From positions 62,001-126,000 of the forward strand of contig WTXG01000039.1 in assembly GCA_022496185.1 (NCBI GenBank): a DNA stretch of 64,000 nt. The letters are read 5' to 3'. The position numbers and the translations under genes are program-made. Positions 21,582 to 33,739 of this stretch are shown piece by piece (the stretch's first letter is position 1; each line of letters starts with the position of its first letter). Under the pieces are notes generated by a model. It ran no database searches and was not told where the DNA came from. It was given only the letters and a program-made list of their open reading frames with translations. This stretch comes from Multifurca ochricompacta. Its lineage: Eukaryota > Basidiomycota > Agaricomycetes > Russulales > Russulaceae.

Positions 21582-24500
21582 CTATCCCATCTTCCGCAAA
21601 TCCGACGAGAGCGTCGTCATCGGTTTGATTCCAGGCAGTGGACCCCAGTCGAATGCAGGCTTCTGCTTCGACACGGTTCCCGCTGCTGGTGTGCTCTTCA
21701 GGGGTACGGATTTAGCGTGGTGCTTCTGCACATTACTATTACGCCTCCCAGGTGGCGACACCCCTAAGCTCGAACCGGCCGCCGCATTAAGTGGCGGAAG
21801 TTTGAATGGTGTCGAGAATAGCCCTCCGCTACTGCTTGCGCTGACGTCGGCACTCGGTTTCTGTGGTGTGTCGAATGCCCCCGGCGGAGGCTTCGCATGT
21901 ACAGCTTGTGTATTGAGCAGTGGCTCCGTGCGCACCGCGAGGAGGGCTTCCTTGAGGCGGTGCGCGGCCTGCTCGGCATTCAGAGCAGCTGCGGTTGTGC
22001 TTGCAACATGCGGGGTCACATCAAGTGAACGTCGCACTCGCACGATATCCCATTCGCGAGTGCGTGACGGCGTGCCCGATGGACTGCCATCGTCGAGATC
22101 CAACTTTGAGATGCGCGCCGAGAGGGCAGACACGTCCGTCGTTTGCTGGCGAATTGCGAGATTGATATTTCGAGAAGTGCGGTTGACCGTGTCGAGGGAC
22201 GGCGGTCTAAGAAAATGATTGGTGAAGAGATAAGCATTACCAAGGGGAAGAGGGTGAATGACGCTTACTTGATGCTAGGCTTTCCCGTTTTGAACTCGCT
22301 AAGTTTCTTTTTGGAAGCCTGTAAACAGTCCTCCATCTTGATGACCCGGTCTTGAATAGACTTGATAATACTCGTAAGCGTGTGTAGACGCTAGGTGCAT
22401 ACCGATTCCCTACTCACCCGAATGTCCCTACGCAACTGAGTTTGCAGTTCCGTTTGCTCGGGGCTAAGAAATCGCGCTCTGAGCATCTTCTCAAACTCCG
22501 CGTCCGACCGAGCTTTCTCAAAGCGCGCGATCTCCTCTTTCCTTGTTTTCGCTAAAAAAAAAAAGGTGGGTTTTGTGTCAGACTGTCGGTGCTGCCCACG
22601 TTCTCTCGAACTGGTTTACAAACTTTTAAGCATGCTGGTCTCGAGTTCCCTGATCGTGACACAATCTTCACTCCGGGCAATCTCGAGTTGTTCGATATCC
22701 CGCGCAAACTCACGAATCTCCTTTGCAATGCTGACATGGGATACAGACGAAGTGGGTCGGCTTATCTGATCTCGTTGCTCGCGAGCGTCACGAGCCAACT
22801 TGGCCAGCTGAGAGGAGACAAAAATAGCGTGAGGAGTGAAGGGGGGCGTACCCAAAACAAAGGACTTGACTTACGTTTGCCAACTGGGCTCTGATCCCAG
22901 TTATCAGGTTTGTGAACTCGACCTGCATGGGACTCATCGGCTCTCCGGATGGTGCATCCTTTGGTAGTGTCCCAATTGAAGGCGTCCCGGACGTGCGTGA
23001 GGGTGTGTTGCCTGCGTTCGTGGCAGTAACAGCAGGTGTGGCCCCACCAGGTATTGTCTCGGACAAGTTACCAAAGGGAGGTCCTGGCGCAGGCGTCGGG
23101 GGGACTTTCGGCGTGGTCCCAAGGACAGTTGCGGGCTTTGGACCAAAGAGCGGCCCTGGCGTAGGCTTGGGATCCAATGCTTGTGGCGTTTCCGCATTTG
23201 GTTCAGGCTTCGGGAATGGGCCAGGTTTCAAGTCAGTGAATGGGCTCCCAGCTGCTGTACGTGTTGGCTTTGTTGTATCCTCCGTAGCAGACTTTGCATC
23301 GGATTTGGAAGTATGGTCAACTGAAAAACCAGCGGCTGGCGTGGCCGTGGCCGAAGAAGAGGAAGCTCGTTCTTGACGGCAAGACCTGTTACAGGAAAAG
23401 ATGGCGGTGTCTCGGGCCTCGTTATCACAGGGGGAGTTGCCCTGGCAGATTGGCTGACCAAAGGCTCCATGTTGGGTGGAGGCGGTGTGGGTTTGACTTC
23501 AGCTGGGGACGTTGAGGGTGACTTGGAACTGCCGCTCCACTGCCCAAATGGCGTTTTTGGAGAGGCCGGACGCGGTTTCCATGAGGAGGGTTTTTCACCT
23601 TTAACCTCTTCCTCGTCGCCACCGGATACAGGAGTGTTTGTGAGGGGTGAGCTGCGGAGCGGACGTGTGTTAGGCCTACCAAGACTAATCCCAGGAGCTG
23701 GCGATGGCGAGAGCGAAGGTGAAGGGAGCGTGGGCGTTGGTTGCTGAAGGGGTGTCTGTAACGACAACGGCTGAGAAGGTTCATTTAATGGCGACCCTGG
23801 GGGCGTTGTGCTTTGTGCACGAGAGGAGGCCGTCGGCTGTGGCTCGGAGAGGAGACCTGCCTGTACATTAGTTGGAGACCTTTCAGTCTTCGGGGTGCTC
23901 GAAGTTGAGCGCGACCCAGGTAGAGGAAAATTTGTGGGATCAACCTCAGCAGGCGGGGGGGCTTTGTTTTCCCCGTCTTCCCCCTCGTGCTGTCACTTTC
24001 CTCCTCCTCTTCCTCCTCCTCCTCCTCTTGGCCTTCTGCCTCTGCCTCATCCTCTTCCTCGTCTGCTTCTTCTTCCGAATAAGTATCGGAGAGAAATTCA
24101 TCGATTTGTTGTTCGCTCCGCTCGCCATCACCGCCGTCTGATGCAGTCGGCTCTTCGTCTTCGTCTTCGTCTTCGTCTTCCTCCTCATCACGTGAGAGGT
24201 CGACAAATGACGATGTCGAAGAGGACAAATTACTGAACGAGCTTGCAGCAGAAACAACATGACGCTCATTCACCGTATCTTTCTCCCCTTTCTCTTCATC
24301 CTCAGAGCCTTGCGGGGCGGTGACCCTCGCAGGCTGTGGTGTTGGTGACTTGTCAGACACTGACTTTGGGGTCGTCGATGCAGACCCAAGAGCCGACCCC
24401 GGGGTCTTTGGGGACTCCTTCAGTTTGGCGCTTTCAGGTGATGACCCTCCATTCCGAAGCATATCGCTGAAAGACATTCCTGACCCAGGGGATTTGCCAA

Positions 24501-27500
24501 AGGCGGTTGTGCTGCTGCTGAAAGCGCTAAATGCATTGCTCGATACAGCCTGAGAACTGCTAGGAGTCGTGCTGGTGCTCGCGAGCGGTGTGGATGGAGA
24601 AGTAAACGAAGGTGGTCCGAACGCAGACACAGGTTTTGCCCCCACGCCTATGACGCTCGTCTGTCCAAAAACCGAGCCAGGAGTTGCTGGCACGGGCACT
24701 TTTGGAGCTGAGAGCTGTCCTCCAAATGCGCTGACCGTTTGTGATACGGGCTTTGGGTTTGAAAACGGCGAGTCCTTCGCGTTGAAATTTGACAACCCAA
24801 AGCCAGTGCTCATTTTGAGGCCCATGAATGCATTGGCAGGTGGGGAGGACCCGCGGGCGTCGTGCTTGTCGGTGGGATAACTGACTTGGCCGAGTCAGAA
24901 ACAATCAACGGTGTGGTAATCGAACCAGCTGCAGATGGTGGTTGAACCTTTTCAGAGGGGATACGAGCAGTGGATGGAGACGTTGATGACGTTGTGCTTG
25001 CAAGTGGCGAGGTCGTCTTCTCAGGTGAAGTGGTTACGCCAGGAGGCGGCACGGAAGGTGTGGTGCTCGCAGCGGGTTCGGCTGGGGGGAAAGTGACTTG
25101 ACGGGAGTAGTAGACGGCGCAAGGGGTGATGCCAACTGAGTCCCACCAAAGACAGTTGAGCCAGCTCCGTTGCCAAAGGTGGCCTCACCGCTGGTCTTCC
25201 ACACAGGCACGGTGTCCGGCCTGTTCGACGCCACTTGGCTAAACGTAGTCGGTCCACCAGAAGCAAATGCATTGAAACCCCCACTCCCGCCAATCACTGG
25301 GGCACCGAGCTTCGTCTCCGCCGGTTTGCTACCGCTAAAGGTCGCAAGTCCTCCGGATGCAAATGCACTGAATCCGCCTCCATTTCCAAACGTTGACGTC
25401 GACGTAGTGTTGATTGGCGTCGCGACAGGCGTCGTTGACATCGGTGTACCTAAGCCCGTCTTGCCGAACCCAGATTGCCCAAATGCTGGCTGACTGAATC
25501 CAGATTGACTGAGAGTAGGCACACTAAAGCCCGTTTGGCCAGACGCTGGTGAGGGTTTAGGTGCCTCAACTAAGGACGTGTTGAGGGTCTCATCCGCCTT
25601 GGGAGCAAATTTTGCGAACGCGCCGACACCCGGAGAAAGATTGAAAGAGCCGCTGCCGAATGTTGAGGTAATGACAGGAGAGGGAGCAGGCTGCGCAGCC
25701 GGTGTGGATGTGCCAAATATACCTGCCACTCCAATTCCTGTTTTTCGTTGTGTATCGTTTGTACCCTCACCAAGCGACATTCCACCAAACGATAGTTCCT
25801 GGGTGAAATCCGTCGCCATGGACTCGGTCGACTCGGCAGGTTGAATCAGAGGGGGGGTACCGGGGCACTTGCAGCGGAACTAAACCCAGTTGGCGTCGAT
25901 CCAAAGCTCGCTTGCCCCCATTTTACCGGCGACGAGGCGAAAGCTGCAAAGGCTCCAACATCAGAAGACGCTTGCCCAAATGTAGAAAGGGCGGATGGTT
26001 GCCCGAACGCAGATTTTCCAAAGGTAGGAGGCTGGCCAAACGTAGACCCAGTGGTCGTCGAGGTTTGCCCGAACCCTGGCTTACCGAAAGTAGGTGAGGT
26101 AGAACTAAATGGCTGGCCGCTAAAGGTAGGCTGGGATGGCTGCCCGAATACGGGCTGAGTCACTTGCGAAAAGGGGCTTTTAGTCGGCACAGCGGGTGCG
26201 GCAGGCGCGACGACCGGTGAATGAGCTACAGGCTGTCCCATACCTGGGTATGGAGTCCCTCGCGTGTTCACTACATACCACGCGATTACTGTGCCGTCGC
26301 TTGCATATGCCCAAACCACTGGTGGTGGTGGGACTGACACAGTTTCTCCGGTGGAAGTGGTCACATCATACGGTGTTCTGTTCTTGAGGTCCAATTCAAA
26401 CCCAATCATCGTTGTCTCATTCTGGTCCACATCGAGTGGCATTGAAGGTGCACCCTCATCGAATGACAGCTTCTGCCATTTGTCGTCAGCCGCGCAGCAC
26501 ATGAGCCCAATATCTGCGGTCGTACTATCTCCGACCAGGAGGAGAATTTTTACGGGATCCCATCCTTTCAGCACGATGGTGAAAGCGCCAGGAGGACGAA
26601 CGCCACTGGGGAAGAAGTCAATCGGGAGAGAAATGTCCGTAGAGGCATCTGGGCGTTTCGGATCGTGCACAATGATCATGTGTTTTTGGTCTGCCTGTGG
26701 GTCAAGCGAGCCAAACGAGGAAAAAATAGCATAGAAAGTAGGGTTTGAGAGCCATGTTGCATGAATAATTCTTTGGCCTTGTACGGAAGAAGGGCGGGTG
26801 ACAAAGGATTTGGCTTGCTGGATCTCGCTGGGAGAAAAGGTGACGATATCGCCGCTTTGGAGGGCGATGGCAAGCTGCTTGCCTTTAGGGGACCATGAAA
26901 CTATAAAAAGGATCATCAGCGTGAGTGTTTGAAGGGGCTCCCGAAACGCACTGCTAGTCGGAAAGGTCTCGGGTGTCCTTCCACTGCTCCATCCGGCAAC
27001 AGACTGCATGGTAGACACATTGATGACCTCAACTAATTGGCTGTCGGGGCTGCCATCTGGTTCACGAAGAAGAGCTACGAGCTCGGGGATATCTCCTGGA
27101 TTTGCATACATTTGCCGGACGGCGGTCGGGGTTGGCGTAGTTGGTAGAAAGGTATGTAATGGTGTGACTTCATCGGTGCCTGGTGAGCAGATGGCGGAAG
27201 CCTCGAAAACAATCACCGGCCCATGTGTAAGGGCGACAACAAGTCTAGTGTCATTGCACGCAAAAAGGAGGTAATTTGGAGTGACAGTGGAGAAAGGTAT
27301 CGTCCGCTGTGGTTGGAAGGCATTATCAGACTTTCCATCCAGGGAGGAAAGTTGAGAGCGGAGATCCGCCAGTGGCGAGGAAACAAGTGCTTGATTTGTA
27401 GAGTTAAGAAGGACCAACGCTCTACTGGTAAGAACTCACCAAGTCCCGCGTTCAATCTGATGATCGCCACAAACCACTCGAGGGTACTGGCCACCACGAA

Positions 27501-27734
27501 AAGCTGGCCTTTGTTGGGAATAGGCGTGAGGTCTAGTGGTTCTGGAGAAAGCTTAATACGTGTGCGCTTATTTACTAGCCTCACGGACAAAAACTGAAAG
27601 AAATAATTTGTGAGCATATTAAGGACGAGTTAACAAATAGGGCAATGTACATCTGGTGTAATATCTTCAGCCTCTGAAGCAGACCTTGGAGAACTGGAGT
27701 GTAGTGGAGGTTGTTGGAGCTGTGTCACGTTCAT
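21582..27734 (-). CDS. NUP159: Nucleoporin of the Nup159/Nup214 type (FG repeats)
   Basis: Cytoplasmic-filament nucleoporin that docks the DEAD-box helicase Dbp5 for mRNA export. The start at 27732-27734 opens MNVTQLQQPPLHSSSPRSAS. The N-terminal seven-bladed propeller spans roughly 26240-27600, with VVALTHGPVIVFEAS, SWSPKGKQLAIALQSGDIVT and IIHATWLSNPTFYAIFSSFG. A long FG region follows (about 23000-26230) with FGQ, SGFG and FGNG units. It contains a Glu/Asp-rich acidic block at about 23990-24190. The C-terminus (21582-22900) alternates coiled coil, such as QVEFTNLITGIRAQLAN and RDIEQLEIARSE, with Pro/Ser linkers. Frame breaks needing one base occur near 25852, 25084, 24842, 23955 and 23373; the first four are at G runs on the + strand. 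The domain order and size, about 1,700 codons, fit the family. Confidence 0.9.
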
Positions 27735-28058
27735 CCTTGCTACCCACGTATCGTATCGTATTAAAGACAGAGACTAAGGTCAACGTTTGTTTTTTTAAAT
27801 GTTCGGGAACTGCTGAGCAGTCCCGAGTCCAAGGTTGAGAGTTTGAGAGTGTTAGTGTGTTAGCGTGTCGGTTGTGTTGTGTTAAGTGTGTGTTAGTCGA
27901 ATGGTCGGTCACAGTCGAGTCGCGATCGTGACTCGTGATTCACACGTGTTCACGTGTTCTAATCACGTGACAATTATGGCTGTGCGGCTCTTCCGCTCTT
28001 CCGCTCTTCTCTTCCTCTCCCGCTCTTACCTCCTGTTTGTACTTGCCATAACCCCACC
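27735..28058. promoter_or_regulatory. Shared promoter of NUP159 and the SH3 gene
   Basis: It is 324 bases long between divergent starts. It carries several CACGTG/CACGTGA E-box-like words at about 27940-27970 and GTGTTAGTGTGTTAGCGTG repeats at 27850-27890. The CACGTG hexamers are candidate bHLH sites. This is inference from sequence only. Confidence 0.5.
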
Positions 28059-29053
28059 ATGCCAGATCACTCAGCTTTAATAGCACATATAGTATCTCAG
28101 ACACGCCAGAACGTTGAGTTCCTTATGGCGCAGAACGAGATTCCCCGCGACGTCGGACAGGGCATCCTTGCTAAGCTCCCAACCGCGAGCGATGTCACCC
28201 TACGAGACCTTTCAGAACAGACGAGGCGCATGACAATTCCATCACCTCCTTTGTCACATACCTCAACCGATTATGCTCCCCCTCCCGGACCTCCATCGGG
28301 ACCCCCCGTTCGACGGGCTATTCCACCCCAACAACCTGCCATGCAGCGTGCCAAGGCATTGTGGACTTACAATGAATATGGATCGGTAAGAATCCACTGC
28401 CTTCCTGTCGTTTAAGCGCTGATGGGCCGGCACCCTAGGAACCTAACGATCTGTCCTTCCGTGCTGGCGATATAATCGATATAGTTGCTGAAACGAATAC
28501 TGATTGGTGGACTGGCAGACTCAACGGGAAGCAGGGATTATTCCCTTCCAATTACGTGGAGAAGATTCCAGCATCCGCCAGCCCTCCGTCATATCCCCCT
28601 TATGATGATACTCGGGCATTGACCCCTGCATCGTCCCCTGCGCCATACCTTAATGGTCCATCGGCACAGTATCAACCTGTCTACAATGGACCTCCTCAGG
28701 GCGGATACCAGTCGCATCAACCACAGCCGTATAATCCGTATACGGGTCCGCCAAGTCAGCCTGCTCCCCCGGCGCAAGTTGTTGTGCAACAAGCACCTTC
28801 CGGTCAGCCCCCCAAACCAAGTCGCTTTGGTGGTCTTGGCCAAGTTGTACGTGTCTAAGCATTGGAACCTCTCCTATTCAATCTTTGATTTCCATCTCAT
28901 CGAAACAGCTAGCGACTTCTGCTGTTGGTGGCGTAGGTTTCGGTGCAGGTTTGTGCTTCCTTTAGGTCACCAGGTACGGATACTAACTGATGTTGGTCTC
29001 GTGTGTGTGCAGGTTCTGCCATTGGCGGTGGTATTGTGGATGCCATCTTCTAA
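28059..29053 (+). CDS. SH3-domain protein of the LSB1/PIN3 (Las17-binding) type
   Basis: Adaptor predicted to bind WASP/Las17 and influence actin patches and endocytosis. The N-terminal region begins [20 protein letters not shown], a helical segment typical of LSB1/PIN3 relatives. A Pro-rich linker follows. The SH3 domain is formed across an intron near 28387-28438: [12 protein letters not shown] joins [18 protein letters not shown], then [20 protein letters not shown], with the conserved ALYDY-like, WW and SNYV elements. The C-terminal half is Pro/Gln/Tyr-rich and ends after two small exons in a Gly/Ala-rich stretch [12 protein letters not shown], which may be a membrane-associating helix. 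The stop is at 29051-29053. Confidence 0.87.
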
Positions 29054-29391
29054 GAAGACTCACATGTTATGTTGTTGTGAACCTCTTGTTGGGCAACAAT
29101 ATTTGCGCGGCCCTACGTAGGATATTCTGGAAATATTCGATACGTTCTGAGAATTTGATGGCATCGCATTCAAATTTTAGATCAGAATTTGAGATTGCGT
29201 GCACTGCACTTCGTTGCCGTTTGCCGTAATGTAGTGCCGTAGCCGTAATGATAGCAGGCTGTTAACTCGAAACAAGTTCAGTCCCATTATTTGTCTTTAA
29301 CCTCTTGCCGCTGCCGCATATCCATGCGTTTCTCATTTCCCTCCGAACCCTTACAAACGTATTCACACTCGTTCAACTCTTTTCAATCTTC
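29054..29391. other. Intergenic interval between two + strand genes
   Basis: It holds the SH3 gene 3' UTR and the upstream region of the 5-phosphatase gene. No motif was identified. The true start of the 5-phosphatase may lie in this interval or a little downstream. Confidence 0.4.
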
Positions 29392-32300
29392 ATGCACCGC
29401 GTAGCTACATCAAACCCACCCTCATCACTAGAGGCTGGCCCATCACGACCAGGCGCGCCCCTCATCACGCATACAAGCGGCTCTGCTGACATTGCCCAAT
29501 TCTTGGACAGCTCTATTTACCCGTCTCCATGCCCTCCTCCCTCAGAGTCCGCTCTCCCCGCATTCACCTATTGAAGGGAACAACTCTCCGCCTACACCAC
29601 TGCCGCAATTACGGCCACGCCAACCGACTTTCCTCAAAGTCAGGATAGTGACATGGAATATGCACGAGTCCCTGCCCAAGGTGAATCATTCCCCTTCCTT
29701 TGATCCATACGTTAGAGTCCGATGAGCATGTATGCCCCAGGGTGACCTTCAGGAACTCTTGGGCCGGGTGCCGGTTTACACATCACCCCCAGAAGAACAC
29801 TCCCTGACCGATCTTCCTCACCTACCCAACGACTCAGAGCATGGATACCATCTTGTCGTTATGTGCGCCATCTTTACTCTCCTCTTTATGTGTTGACTTA
29901 TCTATCGCTTTATGGCTCTCAGCGCTGGGCAAGAATGCCCCAGTCTTTCAGGTATTCCACTTGGTCTCGGCGCAGGCTTTAAGCTCGGTGGCGACAAAGA
30001 CAAGGACAAAGATAAAGATAAAGACAGGGATAGAGACCGGGACAATGAAGGATACGAGCACTCTGAACTACTCCTCGAGAGGCGCGCTCCAAAGGCCGAG
30101 AACGACGAGCCTGTCCCACACACCTCCGGCTGGACTTCAACCCTTGAGGACTTTCTCGTTCAAGGGCTGACGATCGTCGGACCTGGCGCACGCGTGAAAC
30201 ATAAGAGCTCGCACCCGGACCTGGGACCCACGTCTTCGACCGGCGATATAAGGCGTCGCCCGAAAACGGGGGCGAAAGGCCCGTATGAGATGCTCGTAAA
30301 AGAGCGCATGATGGGCATATACCTCGCGGTATTCGTGCATCGCGATGCAAAGCATTTCGTGCGGGGTACGTTTCTTTCACTGCACAGGAGAAGTGTACTG
30401 AGAAGCCGTGAAGGCACGTCCAAGTCTGCTGTGACCGCAGGACTCATAGGTGGACGCGTAGGAAATAAAGGTGCTGTTGGAATCAGTTTGAAAATCGCGA
30501 ATACGACAATGTTGTTCGTCAACGCGCATTTAGCTGGTAAATTTATCTCCGATTGGCACATACCAAGCCTCCTGACACAATATGAATGTAGCACACGAGG
30601 GCAAGGTTCCCCACCGGTTAGCCAATCTGACAAAAATCAAGGTGCGCCCCCATGCCCTTCCATTTTTTTGTTAGCCAGAGACAAAGTTGGCGCAGAACGA
30701 GTTGGCCGTAGATGATTTTCTCAAAGCAGATGACCCGCGGATGGTAGCCGAAGGTCAGAAGCGTATTGTCTGATCAACAGCCCAACATATTCACACCATC
30801 CAATCCCCAGATATCACGGATCGCTTTGATTTTACATTCCTCTTTGGCGACCTCAACTTCCGTCTTGACCTCTCACGCTTACATGCAGATTGGCTGATAT
30901 CCCGTCGTGGTATGACTGCCCTTTCTTTCTGCCTTTCCGTTCGACACTTGATGACATACTCCAGAGTACGCGCAGGCACTCGCCTTTGACCAATTATAAA
31001 CATTATGCGGAATGGGCAAGCGTTTGTTGGATTTCATGAGGCTCCCATCAATTTCCCTCCCACGTTCAAATATGAGTCTTGCGCACGATCAAGCATAAAC
31101 GTAGACGCTCAAAGCACAGACAAGCAGTTGCCCAGGTACTTACCCCACCCTCGCAAGAATCTCCTCCCGAGGCGGGCGAAGACCCGGAACAGGAGGAGCG
31201 TCATGACGGTGGACTCAGTGAATTGAGTTCCGAGGACGACACGGGCGAGCTTGCATCTGTCATTTCGTCTGGGACGACGTTCTCTCAGCGTGACCAGGTG
31301 TCCGATGAAGATAATGACTCAAGCGCAGAGTCGATACCTTCGCAGAAGAATGGCTTATCCTCAACGCAGCGGTGGGCTCGTCAAGAGAATCTCCATGTCT
31401 GCTGCTCAACGTGCAAAGACGAAATGGGCTGAGCTCATCAGCGCACCATCTCCCCACGTGTTATTCGTTCGCGACGACCTAATGCCCCTGCGTCCAGGTC
31501 GAAGGCGGCGGGAAAGGCCCTCGGAGCGTTCCGACGACACCACTTCTTGGCCAGCGTTCAGCGCCATCCGCCGACAAGGTTGCCGATAGTGTTCTCGCGA
31601 ACGCGCCTCCGCTTGGAGCCCGTGTACGCTCTAGTCAGTCCTTCACTGGAAGTGGGACGGTAGACGACGACGACGACAACGATAACAAAGGTGTCTACGA
31701 CTCGAGCAGCAAACAGCGTGTCCCAAGTTGGTGCGACCGCATCCTGTTCAAATCGACTGTCGAACCCGACCCCGAGCCCGAAGACGACTCACACGCCGCG
31801 CCGCAACGCTCTGCTGTGAGCTTGCTGGCACAGGCCTGGCGCTCGTTCCGGCGCACCTCCTCGTCCTCGCTGCGCTCCGTTTCCACCCTAACGACAACTT
31901 CCACCACCTCAACAGCCACCTCAGCAGCCACCTCAGTTACATCATCTAGCATATCCACGTTCGTACCTCCTACGGATTCAGAACCTGACGCGGCGAGATT
32001 CCCGCCTCCGCCTTATGTGCCAAGACGCAAACGGCCACGACCACGTTCGATCGACGTCACCTCGTCCTCATCCATTGTCCCTGCTCAACAACCGGCACCC
32101 GACACATCCCGCTTCAATATCTCTCCAACACCTCGGTCCCATCGACTATCTGGCGCGAAGATCACCGCTCCTAGCATACCGACGCGTACGATGACTGCGC
32201 CTTCCCCTCTTCCAACCCCACATGAACGGCACCACCTCCCGCTGTGGTACCCAGAACCGCCCATAGCGGTAACGCCAGTGTCGTCGCTTGGGAGTCAGAA

Positions 32301-32700
32301 CAGCACCTCGGGGTTGACCTCAACGTCGTCCTCTGATGGCGGAATGACAGTTGGTGCCGCTGGTTCTGCGCCGGGGGTTGTTGCTGCCGCTGCAAGCGAC
32401 GCGGGCGGCGGGGCTCACCAGCGCTGGCGGTTGCTCTCCTTCCTTTCCCGTGATGCTGAGGCGACGAGAGATGTGATAGATGCTTCCGCCGTTCCCATTG
32501 CCTCTGCGACGGGAGTCCCAGCAACGGCCATGCCACCATACGGGCCTGATGTTGCTAGGGCTGCCACAGAGTCTCCGCGCCCACGCAAGGGGGATGTCGT
32601 TTGCCTTAGTTATCGGACTCTAGACGACCGTGGTATGCGTCGGCTTGAGGGTCGAAGCGACCACCGGCCTGTCATGGGGGTGTACGCGATCTATGTCTGA
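29392..32700 (+). CDS. Inositol polyphosphate 5-phosphatase
   Basis: Removes the 5-phosphate from phosphoinositides or soluble inositol phosphates. Catalytic motifs in order: RIVTWNMHESLP (about 29640), NKGAVGIS (30465), FVNAHLA (30515), FLFGDLNFRLDLSRL (30835), PSWCDRILF (31725) and SDHRPVMG (32660). Several introns interrupt the domain, for example after WNMHESLPK and after NAHLA. A Lys/Asp repeat (GGDKDKDKDKDKDRDRDRD) lies near 29990-30045. Two parts are unusual. About 200 disordered residues are inserted before PSWCDRIL, and about 300 Ser/Thr/Pro-rich residues separate PSWCDRIL from SDHRPV, motifs normally a few tens of residues apart. Frame changes near 29530 and 31370 are not explained by a single missing base, so introns or other errors remain there. 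The start is provisional: it is the ATG at 29392. Confidence 0.82.
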
Positions 32701-32987
32701 GTGGGACATACGGCCAAGCGCGTGCACACTACTATCTATTTTACATTGTGGATACGTGCATACTTATTAAATTTTCTTTCGTTTGTAGCCCAACACCGAT
32801 AATAATACCGCATATCCTTACCACTCTGTCGAAGTGAAGGCACCTTGTCACTTATTTGTCATTCCAAAGGCGGCCTCATGACACAGCAAAAGTCCCTGTT
32901 GCGTAGATGCAGGATCATGAGGTTGTCAATGTCATTCACACCTATACAACATGACATCCCACATGCGGGACCTAAGCTATCGTACAG

Positions 32988-33551
32988 CTAGGCGGAGATG
33001 GTAACCTCTACCTCAACACCGGGCTCCAGGCTGATACTCGTCTGCAATATGTCTCAGGACTCAAGAAGAAATGACAGCAAAAACAACAAGCTTACGATCT
33101 GCTTGACAATCTCACTTGAGGAGTGAAGATCAATCAGACGTTTGTGAATTTTGAGTTCGTAGCGATCCCATGTTTTAGAACCCTCACCGCAAGGCTAGAG
33201 AAATAAAAAGGAGAATGTGTCACAGACGCTTGGATAGACAGGGGTCGCGTGTAAAACGTACCGTCTTGCGGGTGGTGATCTTAAGGACCTTTGTAGGAGT
33301 CGGACAGGGCCTTTACACGAAGCTGCTTATCTTTGGCGCGATTGATGAGGTCGTTGGAGACTGTCCACATCCATTCGACGTGAGTATCAACCATGCAGGA
33401 CAGTCAAAAGGGAGAGTGAAGAAGACGAACACTTTTCGAGGTTCCTGACATTACTGCTTGTTAGTGTGATGCGAATTTTGTGGAGTTTGGCTGCAGGTAC
33501 GGGGGCACCGGTCGCGTCGTATTCCTTTTCTCCCTTAGCGACGTAACTCAT
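32988..33551 (-). CDS. RPS20: 40S ribosomal protein S20 (uS10)
   Basis: Component of the small ribosomal subunit head. The start [15 protein letters not shown] is at 33549-33551. It continues [16 protein letters not shown], then after an intron [19 protein letters not shown] and [13 protein letters not shown], then [19 protein letters not shown]. The final coding block contains [14 protein letters not shown], and the last exon gives [17 protein letters not shown]. About 120 residues, the expected size. Four or so introns in a gene this short match ribosomal protein genes of basidiomycetes. The start is 188 bases from the divergent CCDC130/Saf4 start. Confidence 0.95.
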
Positions 33552-33739
33552 GTTAAGAGACAGAGGTGACTGGAAGATACTGAACTGTGGGGGTGGTGGT
33601 GGTGATGATGATGATATTGGAGATTAAAGTTTGTAGATAGTAAGCTCGGAAAATACCGTAATTATGTCAGCAAAGGCAATCCACGACCACGACCACGACA
33701 ACTTACTTTTGACCTTGACCTCCACATCGACTTTTGAGT
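33552..33739. promoter_or_regulatory. Shared promoter of RPS20 and CCDC130/Saf4
   Basis: It is 188 bases long between divergent start codons. It includes GGTGGTGGTGATGATGATGATATTGG repeats at about 33592-33617 and CCACGACCACGACCACGAC repeats at 33681-33699. No defined ribosomal-protein-gene element was recognised. Confidence 0.45.

Noticed and set aside
21625..22218. 197-codon + strand frame opposite the NUP159 C-terminus
   Set aside because: It is the shadow of a Pro/Ser/Ala-rich coding region and has no independent motif.
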